Assembly (NCBI GenBank): GCA_020629375.1
Contig: JAHDDK010000019.1
Location: forward strand, 1-43,324
Direction: 5' to 3'
DNA from: Acidimicrobiales bacterium
GTDB taxonomy: Bacteria > Actinomycetota > Acidimicrobiia > Acidimicrobiales > SHLQ01
Length of the DNA: 43,324 bases
A program made the translations under genes and the position numbers. The notes beneath the pieces are model-generated. The model was given only the letters and a program-made list of their open reading frames with translations. It searched no databases and was not told the DNA's origin. Shown here one piece after another: positions 1-8,425 of the stretch (the first letter of the stretch is position 1; every line of letters starts with the position of its first letter).

Positions 1-1
1 C

Positions 2-124
2 GACCAGGCCCGCTGGGCGACCGATGTCGGAGTCGACGAGTCGATGGTCGCCGAAGTGGCCGCCACCATGCAGCGCCTCGGCCGTATCGACTCCACCCCA
101 TCGCCTACGACCCTCATCGTCTGA
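2..124 (+). CDS. C-terminal 40 residues of an unidentified protein (5' end outside window)
   Basis: An open frame enters from the left edge and ends at TGA 122-124. The visible tail begins DQARWATDVGVDES and ends PTTLIV. It contains no motif that I can assign to a family. It lies in the same orientation as the molybdate genes, but about 200 bases including a palindromic repeat cluster separate them, so membership of the same operon is doubtful. The frame is supported only by its length and codon usage that looks typical of the neighbourhood. Confidence 0.5.
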   Translation, partial: DQARWATDVGVDESMVAEVAATMQRLGRIDSTPSPTTLIV

Positions 125-195
125 CCGCCCCATCTGCGGACGTTGCCTCGAGGGTCTGACCGCTCGCGGCGACGTGGAGGTCTGGGCCTTCAGCA

Positions 196-272
196 GGGGT
201 CTGACCCTACCGAACGTTCGTTAGGCAAGGGTCAGACCCCACCCGAAGGCGCGTTAGGTGGGGTCAGACCCC
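196..272. repeat. Cluster of three GGGGTCAGACCCC-type palindromes (REP-like)
   Basis: The 13-base arms 196-208 and 228-240 are perfect inverted repeats of each other around a 19-base loop. A further copy, itself a near-perfect palindrome (GGGGTC-A-GACCCC), lies at 260-272. Segments 209-240 and 241-272 are each 32 bases and share the pattern GTTAGG followed by GGGTCAGACCCC, so they look like two diverged tandem units. This is the only notable content of the 202-base gap 125-326. Such intergenic palindromes resemble REP elements moved by RAYT (IS200-like) transposases; no transposase is present here, so that assignment is inference. The cluster could also form a hairpin terminator or processing site for the upstream gene. 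Confidence 0.75.
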
Positions 273-326
273 GAATTGTTGGCCGTGAATGGCCGGAGTG
301 CGAGGTTTCAAGCCATACTTTCTTGC

Positions 327-713
327 GTGAGCGAGTTTCGGATCGGTGACGCGGCGCAGCTACTCGGGGTGAGTGCCGACTCGGTGCGACGCTGGGCCGA
401 TGCTGGGCAACTGATCACTCGCCGGACCGACGGTGGCCATCGCCTTGTCGACGGTGCCGATCTCGCCCGCCTCGCGACCGAGCTCGCAGAGAACCCCGAA
501 CCGGGTCGCGCCATGTCGGCACGAAACCGGTTTGAGGGGCTCGTGACCCGCGTCGTCGCCGACACGGTCATGGCCCAAGTCGAGCTCCAAAGCGGACCGA
601 ATCGCATCGTCGCGCTCATCAGCGCCGAGGCCGTCGACTCCCTCCGGCTCAAACCGGGAACACGAGCTGTCGCGACCGTCAAGGCCACCAACGTGATCAT
701 CGAGCTGCCATGA
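327..713 (+). CDS. HTH-Mop (TOBE) molybdate-responsive regulator
   Basis: The 128-residue product has two parts. The first 60 residues hold a BldC/MerR-type winged helix (FRIGDAAQLLGVSADSVRRW). From residue about 63 onward comes a Mop/TOBE molybdate-binding domain (SARNRFEGLVTRV, then GTRAVATVKATNVIIEL). Such fusions are thought to sense molybdate and control uptake or Mo-enzyme genes. The stop overlaps the modA start by four bases (ATGA), so the two are translationally coupled. I chose GTG 327 because the frame upstream of it reads through the repeat region and the HTH begins immediately after it. No clear ribosome site precedes it, and a TACTTT hexamer at 316-321 would suit a leaderless transcript. 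A longer start at 258 is possible but unlikely. Confidence 0.85.
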   Translation: MSEFRIGDAAQLLGVSADSVRRWADAGQLITRRTDGGHRLVDGADLARLATELAENPEPGRAMSARNRFEGLVTRVVADTVMAQVELQSGPNRIVALISAEAVDSLRLKPGTRAVATVKATNVIIELP

Positions 714-1420
714 CCCACTGGAGGGCCCCGTGGTGGCTGCTCCTGCTCGCCGTGGCGACCGGCTGTGGCGACACCGAAGCGCCGACCATCCGGATCTCGG
801 TGGCCTCGTCGCTCGCGGAGGTCGTCGAACAGATTGCCGCCGACTTCGAAACGCAATCGGCGATCACCGTCGAGATCAATGTCGCCAGCTCATCGACCAT
901 CGTTCGCCAAGTCGACGAAGGCGCCACCGTCGACCTGATCATGACCGCCGATCGCATCGCGCTCGATCCGATCACCGACCGGATCAGCGATCCCGTCGTC
1001 GTCGCCCGAAACACCCTCGTCCTCGCACATCGGGCCGACGCGGCACCGCCAATCGACGACGTCGACGACCTCGTCGAAGCTCATCGAGTCGCCGGATGTG
1101 ATCGTTCGGTGCCGTGCGGACGCCTGCTGCAGCAAGCATTGTCCGACGCAATGATGTCGGCCGATCTCGTCGACACACTCGAGTCGAACGTACGACAAGT
1201 GGGAGCTCGGCTCACCTCTGGCGAAGCCGACGCCGGCTTCGTCTATCGCACGGATGTTGAGCGTTTCGACCGCACCGAGATCCGGTGGCTGCCATTGCCG
1301 GAGTCACCAACCGGCGACGTGACGATGGCGCAGGTCCGCGCTGACCCGACCGTCGCTCGATTCAGCGAATTCGTCCTCGACCATCCCGCCTTCTCGACAC
1401 TCGGGTTCGAGGATGTCTGA
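710..1420 (+). CDS. modA: Molybdate ABC transporter, substrate-binding lipoprotein
   Basis: This 236-residue protein has an N-terminal hydrophobic signal ending in a lipobox-like ATGC (Cys19), so it should be anchored to the outer face of the membrane. The mature part starts IRISVASSLAEVVEQIAADF, the standard ModA opening in which Ser residues bind the oxyanion. It continues with the two-lobed periplasmic-binding fold, including SSSTIVRQVDEGATVDLIMTAD and GEADAGFVYRTDV. Length is typical of the family. It overlaps the regulator upstream (ATGA) and modB downstream by 8 bases, consistent with one operon. Molybdate or tungstate as ligand is inferred from family and from the Mop-domain neighbour. 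Confidence 0.92.
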   Translation: MTHWRAPWWLLLLAVATGCGDTEAPTIRISVASSLAEVVEQIAADFETQSAITVEINVASSSTIVRQVDEGATVDLIMTADRIALDPITDRISDPVVVARNTLVLAHRADAAPPIDDVDDLVEAHRVAGCDRSVPCGRLLQQALSDAMMSADLVDTLESNVRQVGARLTSGEADAGFVYRTDVERFDRTEIRWLPLPESPTGDVTMAQVRADPTVARFSEFVLDHPAFSTLGFEDV

Positions 1421-2198
1421 CGTGTCGGTCCGTCCGAGCGGAGTTGTCCTCGGAGCAATTCCTGCGCTCTTTCTGATCGGCCTGCCCCTGACCGGCCTGG
1501 TTTCGCAGCTGTCGTGGTCGCGGCTGGACGAACTCGTCGGCGATCCAATGCTCGCCGCCGCGCTTCGAACCACCCTGATCGTCGTACCGGCGGCCACCGT
1601 CGTCGTGGTCATCCTCGGCACACCGATCGCCTGGCTCCTCGCTCGCCACGACCGACCCTTCGGGATTTCGCCGTCAGTGCTGCGTGCGTTCGTCCTGAGC
1701 CCGATCGTGTTGCCACCCGTCGTCAGCGGTGTGGTGCTGCTGAGCGCCTTCGGGCGACGAGGTCTGCTCGGATCGCTGCTCGAGACGTTTGGGGTCGTCC
1801 TGCCGTTCTCACTCGCCGGCGCAGTCCTCGCCGCGGTCTTCGTTGCGCTCCCCTTCCACATCCTCGCCACCGAGGAGGGATTCCGGTCGATCCCTCGCTC
1901 ACAGCTCGACGCTGCACAGACGCTCGGGGTCGCCGACCGCGAGCTCTATCGGATGGTCGGCATTCGCTCGGCCCGACGCGCCATCGCCGCAGGCGCAGCA
2001 CTCGCCGCCGCACGAGCACTCGGCGAGTTCGGGGCAACGATCACCTTCGCCGGAAACGTCGAGGGGGCGACGAGAACACTCCCGCTTGCGACCTTCACCG
2101 CCCTCGAACAAGACCCAGATCTCGCTCGACTGATCGGCGTAGTGCTGATCGTCTTGGCGATTGTGGTCGCCGTCGGGCAACGCGTCGCCACCCGCTGA
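1413..2198 (+). CDS. modB: Molybdate ABC transporter permease
   Basis: The 261-residue integral membrane protein has about six hydrophobic segments and a BPD_transp_1 fold. The cytoplasmic EAA-type loop that docks the ATPase is visible near residues 170-215 (DAAQTLGVADRELYRMV, followed by ARALGEFGATITFAG). The ALGEFG signature is characteristic of ModB/CysT permeases. The start lies inside the end of modA, giving translational coupling. The usual third gene, the ATPase modC, does not follow; the next gene is on the opposite strand. The permease must use an ATPase encoded elsewhere, or the transporter is incomplete. Confidence 0.92.
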   Translation: MSDVSVRPSGVVLGAIPALFLIGLPLTGLVSQLSWSRLDELVGDPMLAAALRTTLIVVPAATVVVVILGTPIAWLLARHDRPFGISPSVLRAFVLSPIVLPPVVSGVVLLSAFGRRGLLGSLLETFGVVLPFSLAGAVLAAVFVALPFHILATEEGFRSIPRSQLDAAQTLGVADRELYRMVGIRSARRAIAAGAALAAARALGEFGATITFAGNVEGATRTLPLATFTALEQDPDLARLIGVVLIVLAIVVAVGQRVATR

Positions 2199-2222
2199 GG
2201 CCGGACATCGTCGGCAGCGGAT

Positions 2223-3017
2223 TCAGGTGATGGTCCAGCCGCCATCGACGAAGATCGTCTGACCGGTCACGAACGACGACGCCCCCGAAGCCAAGAAAAG
2301 CAGTGCGCCATCGAGTTCGTGTGCGCGGCCTCCCCGCCGCATTGGAGCGCCACGCTCGACGAAGGATCGCCCGCGTTCGTTGTCGAACATGGCATCCGAC
2401 GTCATCTCCGATTCGAACCACCCCGGACCGATTGCGTTGACACGAATGTCATGGCGCGCCCACTGCGATGCGAGGTCGCGCGTCAGGTTGATGAGGCCGC
2501 CCTTTGCTGCGGCATACCCCGCGACGTTGAGCGGGCCACCGCCGACGACCCCCAAGACGGAAGCAATATTGACGATCGCCCCCGGCCGCCCGTTTTCGAT
2601 CATCCACCGAGCCGCACGAATCGAGAGGTCGAACGGCGCTGCGAGGTCGACTTGGAGCTCATGGCGAAATCCGGCGACGTCGTCCTCGTGCGCCGGGACG
2701 ATGCGATTGATGCCCGCGTTGTTGACCACGACATCGACCGCACCAAACGCCGACAGCGCGGCTTCGACACACGCCGGGGCGGCGTCATCCGTGGCGAAGT
2801 CGGCGCGTACGGCGACGGCGGCATCGAGCGACTCGGCAAGCGCCTCGAGTCGTTCGAGACGACGAGCCGCCAGCACCAGCTGCGCACCGGCGGCGTCGCA
2901 CACACGCGCGAACCGTTGGCCAAGCCCGGAGGACGCACCGGTGACGATCACGACCTTTCCGTCGAGTCGAAACGCGTCGAGTGGATTGTCCATGGTTGCC
3001 TTGACCTTTCGGTTCAT
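2223..3017 (-). CDS. Short-chain dehydrogenase/reductase (SDR)
   Basis: A 264-residue classical SDR. It shows the Rossmann glycine motif TGASSGLG (residues 26-33), NNAG, the catalytic Ser in NIASVLG and the YAAAK pair, and it ends with the usual FVDGGW strand. It probably reduces or oxidises a small carbonyl or alcohol with NAD(P)H; the substrate cannot be read from the sequence. ATG 3017 overlaps the stop of the upstream peptidase (ATGA), suggesting coupling. A second ATG at 2993 is preceded by an AAGG ribosome site and could be the true start, giving 256 residues. The gene is convergent with modB and 24 bases from it. Confidence 0.9.
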   Translation of the reverse strand: MNRKVKATMDNPLDAFRLDGKVVIVTGASSGLGQRFARVCDAAGAQLVLAARRLERLEALAESLDAAVAVRADFATDDAAPACVEAALSAFGAVDVVVNNAGINRIVPAHEDDVAGFRHELQVDLAAPFDLSIRAARWMIENGRPGAIVNIASVLGVVGGGPLNVAGYAAAKGGLINLTRDLASQWARHDIRVNAIGPGWFESEMTSDAMFDNERGRSFVERGAPMRRGGRAHELDGALLFLASGASSFVTGQTIFVDGGWTIT

Positions 3018-5110
3018 TGAACGTCCGCGAGGTGCTCCATCAAGAAGTCTCGCTGAAGGTGCAGGAGGTTTTCTGCGACCTGCTCCTGGGGAGTCATGTG
3101 GGTCACGCCAGACAGCGGAAGCACTTCGTGAGCGCGACCCGCGGCAAGCAGTGCACTCGACAATGTGAGGGTGTGCGCCGCAACAACATTGTCGTCGGCG
3201 AGACCGTGTATCAACATCAACGGCCGCTCGAGGCGGTGAGCATCTGCGAGAAGGTCGGTCTGCTCGTAGTGGCCTGGCGACGTGGCCGGATGACCGAGGT
3301 AGCGCTCGGTGTAGTGGGTGTCGTAGAGACGCCAGTCGGTGACTGGCGCTCCCGCGACGGCGGCATGCACGGCGTCGGGGCGACGAAGTACTGCAAGGGC
3401 TGCGAGATAGCCCCCGAAGGACCAGCCGCGGATACCAACTCGGGACAGGTCGAGGCGTTCGTCGCTGGCGGCTAGTGCCTGCAGCGTGTCGATCTGATCG
3501 TCGAGCACTGGCGCAGCGAGATCCGCATGGACTTCACGCTCGAATGCGGGACCCCGGCCGGGCGTGCCTCGACCGTCGATCACCACCACCGCAAATCCTT
3601 GTTCGGCAAACCACTGCGACGTCGCATGCGCATTGCGCGCCGTCAACACCCGTTGCGCGTGCGGGCCGCCATAGGGATCGAGCAAGACGGGCAACGGGGA
3701 GCCGTCGTGGCCGGCGGGCATGAGGACGGCAGCGTTGCACGACCGCGGTCCTGCGATGTGAAACGCTGGCGACACGTCGAATCCGGGTTCGTCGCTGTAC
3801 GAGAAGATCACGTGTTCGGCGCCATCGCTCCAGCGGATTGTCCAACGCGTCGGGCCGGACGGCGTCGCCTCGGACAGGACGGTCGTGCCGCCCTTTCGGA
3901 CTGCAGTGGCGAAGGTCCCCGGGGCGGAGTGTTCGGTGACCTCCCCGTCGAACGCCACATGAACCAGTTGCGCGTCGATCGCCGCCCGCGTCGCCGTGCA
4001 CCACACCCCCGCGTCGTCGACATCGACCAGAGACCGAATCTGCAAACCGGCAGGGCTAACCGCAGATCCGTTGACGTGTAGTCGCCGGGTGTCGACGGCT
4101 GTGTCGTCGGCGATGGTGATCAGCCGCCCATCGGTATCGACCGGTGTCCCCGCGAAGAGCTCTGTCCAGTGCGGATCGGTGTGTCGCCCCACCTCGGTGG
4201 TCTCTCCGGTCACGGGGTCCGCCGAGAGCACGATCGTTGCGCGCTGATTGCGCGGCTGGACGACGAGCAACAGCTGCGCACCCCACACGACATCGCAGAG
4301 ATATTCGTACTCGCCCTGCGCCCAATCGACCTCGACTACCGGACCTGCGTCCGGATCGGTAATCCAGAGAGACACGTTGGCGTTGGCTGTGCCTGCCGCC
4401 GGGTAACGGATCTCTCGCGGAGCAACATCGGGACGATCGGGGGCGGCGATCCACCAGGACTCGACCTCTGACGTGTCCACTCGGGCAATCGCAAGACTCG
4501 TACCGTCCGGCGACCACCAGAAGCCTCTCGAACGGCCCATCTCCTCGGCAGCAACGAACTCGGCCGCGCCCCAGGAGATACCCGGACCGTCATCAAGTCC
4601 CGGAATCGCCGCGTCCTTGGTTCCGTTGCTCAATCGCACCGTCGATCCACTCACGTAGGCGACGCGGTTTCCGTGGGGTTGAGGTCGCGGATCGTAGGCA
4701 TCGGCGGCGCTCGCCAAGGCCCGGACAGCTCCGGTGGCGACATCGACTTCGTGGATCCCTCCCGAGGCGAACCAGATTGTCGACAGCGAGCCGTCGGCGA
4801 CAAATGTCACGACCCCACCGGCTTGCTCGCGTGCTCGCTCGCGTCGGGCCTTCTCGGCTGCCGTGAGTTCGCCGACCACGCCGTCCGTACCGTCGGTCAA
4901 TCGACGAGCAGCGCATCCTCGGTCCACCACCCACAGTGCGTTGGTCGGGTCGTCTGGCCCGGATGAGCGCAAGAAGACGACACGATTCCCGTCTTTCGAC
5001 ACCCGAAACGAGCGGGGCGCCCCGAGCGTGAAACGACGGGTGGCGGCGTGACGTCGCGGGAAAGTCCCAATCGAGGATGCGTGCAGAGGAGGAGGTGACG
5101 ATTTCGACAC
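3014..5110 (-). CDS. Dipeptidyl-peptidase IV-type serine peptidase (family S9B)
   Basis: The 698-residue protein has an N-terminal beta-propeller and a C-terminal alpha/beta-hydrolase domain. The hydrolase carries the nucleophile Ser564 in GWSFGGY, an Asp in HGLADDN and a His in SGVTHMTP. The propeller contains EEMGRSRGFWWSPDG, matching the double-Glu motif with which DPP IV enzymes hold the free amino terminus of substrates, so removal of N-terminal dipeptides is likely. No signal peptide is visible, pointing to the cytoplasm. I take GTG 5110 as the start: further upstream the frame is Ala/Ser/Arg-rich, unlike a propeller, and overlaps the divergent gene at 5157. The stop overlaps the SDR start. 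Confidence 0.88.
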   Translation of the reverse strand: MSKSSPPPLHASSIGTFPRRHAATRRFTLGAPRSFRVSKDGNRVVFLRSSGPDDPTNALWVVDRGCAARRLTDGTDGVVGELTAAEKARRERAREQAGGVVTFVADGSLSTIWFASGGIHEVDVATGAVRALASAADAYDPRPQPHGNRVAYVSGSTVRLSNGTKDAAIPGLDDGPGISWGAAEFVAAEEMGRSRGFWWSPDGTSLAIARVDTSEVESWWIAAPDRPDVAPREIRYPAAGTANANVSLWITDPDAGPVVEVDWAQGEYEYLCDVVWGAQLLLVVQPRNQRATIVLSADPVTGETTEVGRHTDPHWTELFAGTPVDTDGRLITIADDTAVDTRRLHVNGSAVSPAGLQIRSLVDVDDAGVWCTATRAAIDAQLVHVAFDGEVTEHSAPGTFATAVRKGGTTVLSEATPSGPTRWTIRWSDGAEHVIFSYSDEPGFDVSPAFHIAGPRSCNAAVLMPAGHDGSPLPVLLDPYGGPHAQRVLTARNAHATSQWFAEQGFAVVVIDGRGTPGRGPAFEREVHADLAAPVLDDQIDTLQALAASDERLDLSRVGIRGWSFGGYLAALAVLRRPDAVHAAVAGAPVTDWRLYDTHYTERYLGHPATSPGHYEQTDLLADAHRLERPLMLIHGLADDNVVAAHTLTLSSALLAAGRAHEVLPLSGVTHMTPQEQVAENLLHLQRDFLMEHLADVQ

Positions 5111-5156
5111 CTGGTCATCTTGGCCTGACGGGCGCCGATGACCGATGATTAACCGC

Positions 5157-5669
5157 GTGAGCACTGAGATTCCCGTCGACGACGAAACCCGTGCAGCCCT
5201 CTTGCTGTTCAACGAACGTCTCGAGGCCGCTGCCGCCGAAGAACGAGCGGCGAAGCGTGTTGCCAAGGCAGAGCGCGCCAAGACCGAGGCGGCCGCGACA
5301 GTCCGAAAGCTGAACGACGATCCGCGGGCGTCGGCTGAAGACAAGGCCGAGGCCGAGGCCGCCTACAAGGTCGCAGTCGACAACTTCAACACGATCCGCG
5401 ACAACCCCGACGCTGAGATCGCGAAGCCCGCTGCTGAGGCAGACGCCGACAACGCCGAGGCGCAAGAGCCGAATGCGGCCGACGACAGTACCGATGACGC
5501 TCCGTCCGAGGAGCCCACGCCAGAAGCCTCGGCCGACGACGCGCCGGCCGATGCCGCCGATACCGCTAGTGCGGCTGACCCTGCAGGCGCCGATGCCGCC
5601 GATCCGACCCCCACGGAGGTTTCGGCCGACGAAGAGGCTCCCGTCGCCGCAGGCGGCGAAGAGGAGTGA
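5157..5669 (+). CDS. Acidic Ala-rich protein with a short coiled coil, unknown function
   Basis: The 170-residue protein is not one I recognise. Residues 10-60 are Ala/Glu/Arg/Lys-rich and probably form a helix or coiled coil (ERLEAAAAEERAAKRVAKAE). The rest is a low-complexity tail of Ala, Asp, Glu and Pro with no hydrophobic core, likely disordered. It has no signal peptide or membrane segment. The start may be GTG 5157 or ATG 5145; GTG is preferred because a GATTAA-like hexamer sits just upstream as in leaderless genes, but this is weak. It is followed nine bases later by the FabH-like gene and is divergent from the peptidase. Confidence 0.7.
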   Translation: MSTEIPVDDETRAALLLFNERLEAAAAEERAAKRVAKAERAKTEAAATVRKLNDDPRASAEDKAEAEAAYKVAVDNFNTIRDNPDAEIAKPAAEADADNAEAQEPNAADDSTDDAPSEEPTPEASADDAPADAADTASAADPAGADAADPTPTEVSADEEAPVAAGGEEE

Positions 5670-5678
5670 CCCTGGCCG

Positions 5679-6752
5679 ATGGGGGCCTATATCGCCGGCA
5701 GCGGAACCTGCCTTCCGCCGAACATCGTCACCAACGACGACCTCGCAGCGATCATGGACACCACCGACGAGTGGATCCAGTCACGATCCGGCGTCCGCCA
5801 GCGCCATATCGCCAACGTCGGCGTCGGCTCCGCGGAGCTCGGTGCCAACGCGGTGCTGGCTTCGCTCGATGACGCCGGGCTCTCCGTCAACGACGTCGAC
5901 GTGTTGATCTCTGCGACGATGACACCGGATCATTTCGCTCCCGGAAATGCCCCGCTCATCCAAGATCGCGCTGGGCTCGGCGCCATCGCAGCACACGAGA
6001 TCCGACAGCAATGCGGTGGCTTCCTGTACGGCCTCGATCTCGCAGACGCCCTCATCGCGGCCGAACGCGCCGAGACCGTCGTCGTCGTGGGCTCCGAAGT
6101 CCATCGGGGCTACATGCCGTTCGGGGCATCAATCCATCGACTACTCGGAACCTCGACCGCACCGGTCACTGACGAGGACTACGCGACCGCAACCGCGTCC
6201 CGCGCGTGGAGCGTGCTCTTCGGCGACGGCGCCGCGGCCCTCGTCCTGCGTCCCGGGCCGACCGACGCCGGCATCCTCGCCACGACCCTTCACACCGATG
6301 GTTCCCTGTTCGAACTCATTCACGTTCCGGCCCCCGGATTCGTCAACCAGCCGTGGTCGAGCACGGCACAGATCGAAGCCGGACTCCATCAACCGTCGAT
6401 GAGCGGAGGCGAACTATTCCGAAACGCCGTCCGGCTCATGCCCCAGGCGATCCGAACCGTCCTCGAGACGTACGGCGCAACCGTCGCCGACCTCGACCTC
6501 GTGCTCGCCCACCAAGCCAACCAACGAATCCTCGACGGCATCGCCAAACAGCTCGACGTCGATCCTGCAATCGTCGCCAGCAACATCGCCGACTACGGCA
6601 ACACCACGGCCGCCACACTTCCGTTGCTCTGGCACGACACCAAAAACGACGGCAGGGTCCCCGCGGGGACCCTGCTCGCCTTCACTGCATTTGGGGCGGG
6701 CGCACACTGGGGCGCCGCGCTCTACCGAGAACCCGCAGCCGTCACTTCTTGA
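5679..6752 (+). CDS. 3-oxoacyl-ACP synthase III-like ketosynthase (FabH family)
   Basis: A 357-residue thiolase-fold condensing enzyme. The triad is intact: Cys112 in RQQCGGF, His278 in LAHQANQRI and Asn308 in DYGNTTAA, with Cys112 matching the numbering of E. coli FabH. It is longer than FabH (317) because of an insertion near residues 145-170 and has ALYREP at its end. Enzymes of this type start fatty-acid chains from acyl-CoA plus malonyl-ACP, or act on special substrates in secondary metabolism. It is far from the NRPS cluster and no fatty-acid genes flank it, so its exact role is open. The 3' end runs into a tandem repeat shared with the convergent RDD gene. Confidence 0.88.
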   Translation: MGAYIAGSGTCLPPNIVTNDDLAAIMDTTDEWIQSRSGVRQRHIANVGVGSAELGANAVLASLDDAGLSVNDVDVLISATMTPDHFAPGNAPLIQDRAGLGAIAAHEIRQQCGGFLYGLDLADALIAAERAETVVVVGSEVHRGYMPFGASIHRLLGTSTAPVTDEDYATATASRAWSVLFGDGAAALVLRPGPTDAGILATTLHTDGSLFELIHVPAPGFVNQPWSSTAQIEAGLHQPSMSGGELFRNAVRLMPQAIRTVLETYGATVADLDLVLAHQANQRILDGIAKQLDVDPAIVASNIADYGNTTAATLPLLWHDTKNDGRVPAGTLLAFTAFGAGAHWGAALYREPAAVTS

Positions 6753-6805
6753 CGCCCCAACACGTCGTCACTTCTTGACGCCCCAACACGTCGTCACTTC
6801 TTGAC
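6741..6805. repeat. 26-base tandem repeat (2.5 copies) joining two convergent gene ends
   Basis: The unit beginning GTCACTTCTTGACGCCCCAA is 26 bases long and occurs at 6741-6766 and 6767-6792, with a third partial copy at 6793-6805. The first copy encodes the last residues and stop of the FabH-like gene (VTS-stop). The partial third copy, read on the other strand, encodes the last residues and stop of the RDD protein (VKK-stop). The two complete copies are identical, so the duplication is recent or has been homogenised. Confidence 0.9.
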
Positions 6806-7420
6806 GACATACGTATCGCCGATGCGGTCCATGACCGTCCGGCGCTCTTCGTCGGTGAACAAGAACACCAGCGAAACGATGTTCAGCACCAGCAACGCCA
6901 GGCTGATGATGATGCCGAGCAGCGGAATGTTGCTGAGCACACCAAGTAGACGATTTGCCGTCCGGCGAACGCCCACGGGCCATCCCAATGGCTCCGTGCC
7001 GTCGCGCTGCACGATACGAATCCCAAGAATGAGCTTGCCCGCCGTGCCCGAGAAGTACACGTTCATGAGCAGGTAGTACGCCGTCGTCACAAGACCGCCG
7101 ACAATCGCAAGACCGATGTTGAGCTCGACCTCTGCACCGCCACTGTCGAACGCCGAGAACACGGCGCCGATCCCGAACGGGATGCTGATGATCAACGTGA
7201 TGATGAAATCGATCACTCCCGCAGCAATCCGGAGCCACGGGTCGGCGAGCTGCTGCCCCGAAGCAAGCGACCCACCCGACGGCGACACGTAACCAGCCTG
7301 CTGCTGAACGCCTTGCTGTTGCGGGCCGCCGATCCAATTGGAGCCGTCCCACCAGCGCACGGTCCCGGGGGGATCTCCTTGTGCTGGATACCAGCCGGGA
7401 GGTTGCATGCCGTCGTTCAT
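6794..7420 (-). CDS. DUF2510-RDD family membrane protein
   Basis: The 208-residue protein starts with a DUF2510 motif (PPGWYPAQGDPPGTVRWWDG, about residues 6-25) followed by a Gln/Gly/Ser linker. It then has an RDD domain with three or four hydrophobic segments from about residue 65. The conserved Arg and Asp of RDD are visible in DPWLRIAAGVIDF. RDD proteins are membrane proteins of mixed roles, including ion exchange; the specific role here is unknown. ATG 7420 is chosen because AGGTGG lies eight bases upstream; GTG 7432 is an alternative. The gene is convergent with the FabH-like gene. Confidence 0.85.
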   Translation of the reverse strand: MNDGMQPPGWYPAQGDPPGTVRWWDGSNWIGGPQQQGVQQQAGYVSPSGGSLASGQQLADPWLRIAAGVIDFIITLIISIPFGIGAVFSAFDSGGAEVELNIGLAIVGGLVTTAYYLLMNVYFSGTAGKLILGIRIVQRDGTEPLGWPVGVRRTANRLLGVLSNIPLLGIIISLALLVLNIVSLVFLFTDEERRTVMDRIGDTYVVKK

Positions 7421-7520
7421 GATGTCCACCACCTGCGATCCATCTGGGACGTTCCCAGCGGGCTGTCCGCCACACTAGTTCGACAGCCGCGTAGAGCGGT
7501 CACCAAGCTACGGTGAGCCG

Positions 7521-8381
7521 GTGGCCCCGATTCCATACGAGCTTCATCACATCCCTGAGCTCGACCGGCCGATGCTCCTCGTCGCGTTTCGTGGGCTCTT
7601 CGACATCGGCGAGGCCGCCACGGCCGCCGTCGAGTGGATGTCGATGACCCACCAGGGGCACCCTGCGGCCACCATCGATCCCGAAACGCTCTTCGATTTC
7701 CAGGAGACCCGCCCAGAGATTCGCGTCGGCGCCAACGGCGCTCGTGAGATCCATTGGCCGAGCAACAACCTGCTGTGGGCACAGACCGATGGCCGCGACC
7801 GCGACCTTGTCCTCCTCTCCGGACACGAACCGCATCTGCGGTGGCGCTCGTTTGGCGAGACGATCATCGAACTCATCAAACAGACCGGCGTCGAGCTCGT
7901 CGTGACGCTCGGAGCGACGTTGGGCACGACGCCGCATACCCGAAGCTTTCCGGTCACGGCGTCGACCGGAAACAGCGAACTCGCTTCTCGCCTCGGACTT
8001 GCGATGCCGACCTACGAGGGGCCGACGGGGTTGATCGGCTCGCTCCACGAGGCGCTCGCCGACAGTGTGTCGGCGATGATCTCGCTTCGGGTGAGCGTTC
8101 CGCACTACATCCCCGGCCCACCGTCACCCAAGGCAACTGCGGCGCTTCTCGCACGCCTGGAGTCGCTCACCGGCATGTCGACCGAGCACGCCAACCTCGC
8201 CGACGAGATCCGAGATTGGGAATCGCGGGTGCACCTGGCGATCGACGACGACGACGAAGTCAAAGCGTACGTTGCGCAGCTCGAGCAACAGTTCGACGAG
8301 CAGCCGCGCCTCGACGAGGCCGACGCATCGACCCTTACCGACGAGATCGAGACGTTCCTCAAGGACCACCCCGAGGGCTGA
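7521..8381 (+). CDS. PAC2 family protein (proteasome-assembly-chaperone fold)
   Basis: The 286-residue protein opens with RPMLLVAFRGLFDIGEAATAAVEW, typical of the actinobacterial PAC2 family. It continues with DLVLLSGHEPHLRW, LVVTLGATLGTTPHTR and the GLIGSLHEA segment around residue 175. The C-terminal 80 residues are acidic and helical (DDDDEVKAYVAQLEQQF). Actinobacterial PAC2 proteins are homologous to eukaryotic proteasome-assembly chaperones, but their bacterial function is not established. The start is GTG 7521. The gene runs in the same direction as the membrane protein 44 bases downstream and could share a transcript. Confidence 0.87.
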   Translation: MAPIPYELHHIPELDRPMLLVAFRGLFDIGEAATAAVEWMSMTHQGHPAATIDPETLFDFQETRPEIRVGANGAREIHWPSNNLLWAQTDGRDRDLVLLSGHEPHLRWRSFGETIIELIKQTGVELVVTLGATLGTTPHTRSFPVTASTGNSELASRLGLAMPTYEGPTGLIGSLHEALADSVSAMISLRVSVPHYIPGPPSPKATAALLARLESLTGMSTEHANLADEIRDWESRVHLAIDDDDEVKAYVAQLEQQFDEQPRLDEADASTLTDEIETFLKDHPEG

Positions 8382-8425
8382 ACGGCCCCCTCAAGCGGTC
8401 GACGGAGGGAGCCGATTCTTCGGCC

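Noticed and set aside
2380..3168. Long + strand frames opposite the SDR and peptidase genes
   Set aside because: Low-complexity Ser/Arg/Thr products antisense to clear enzyme motifs.
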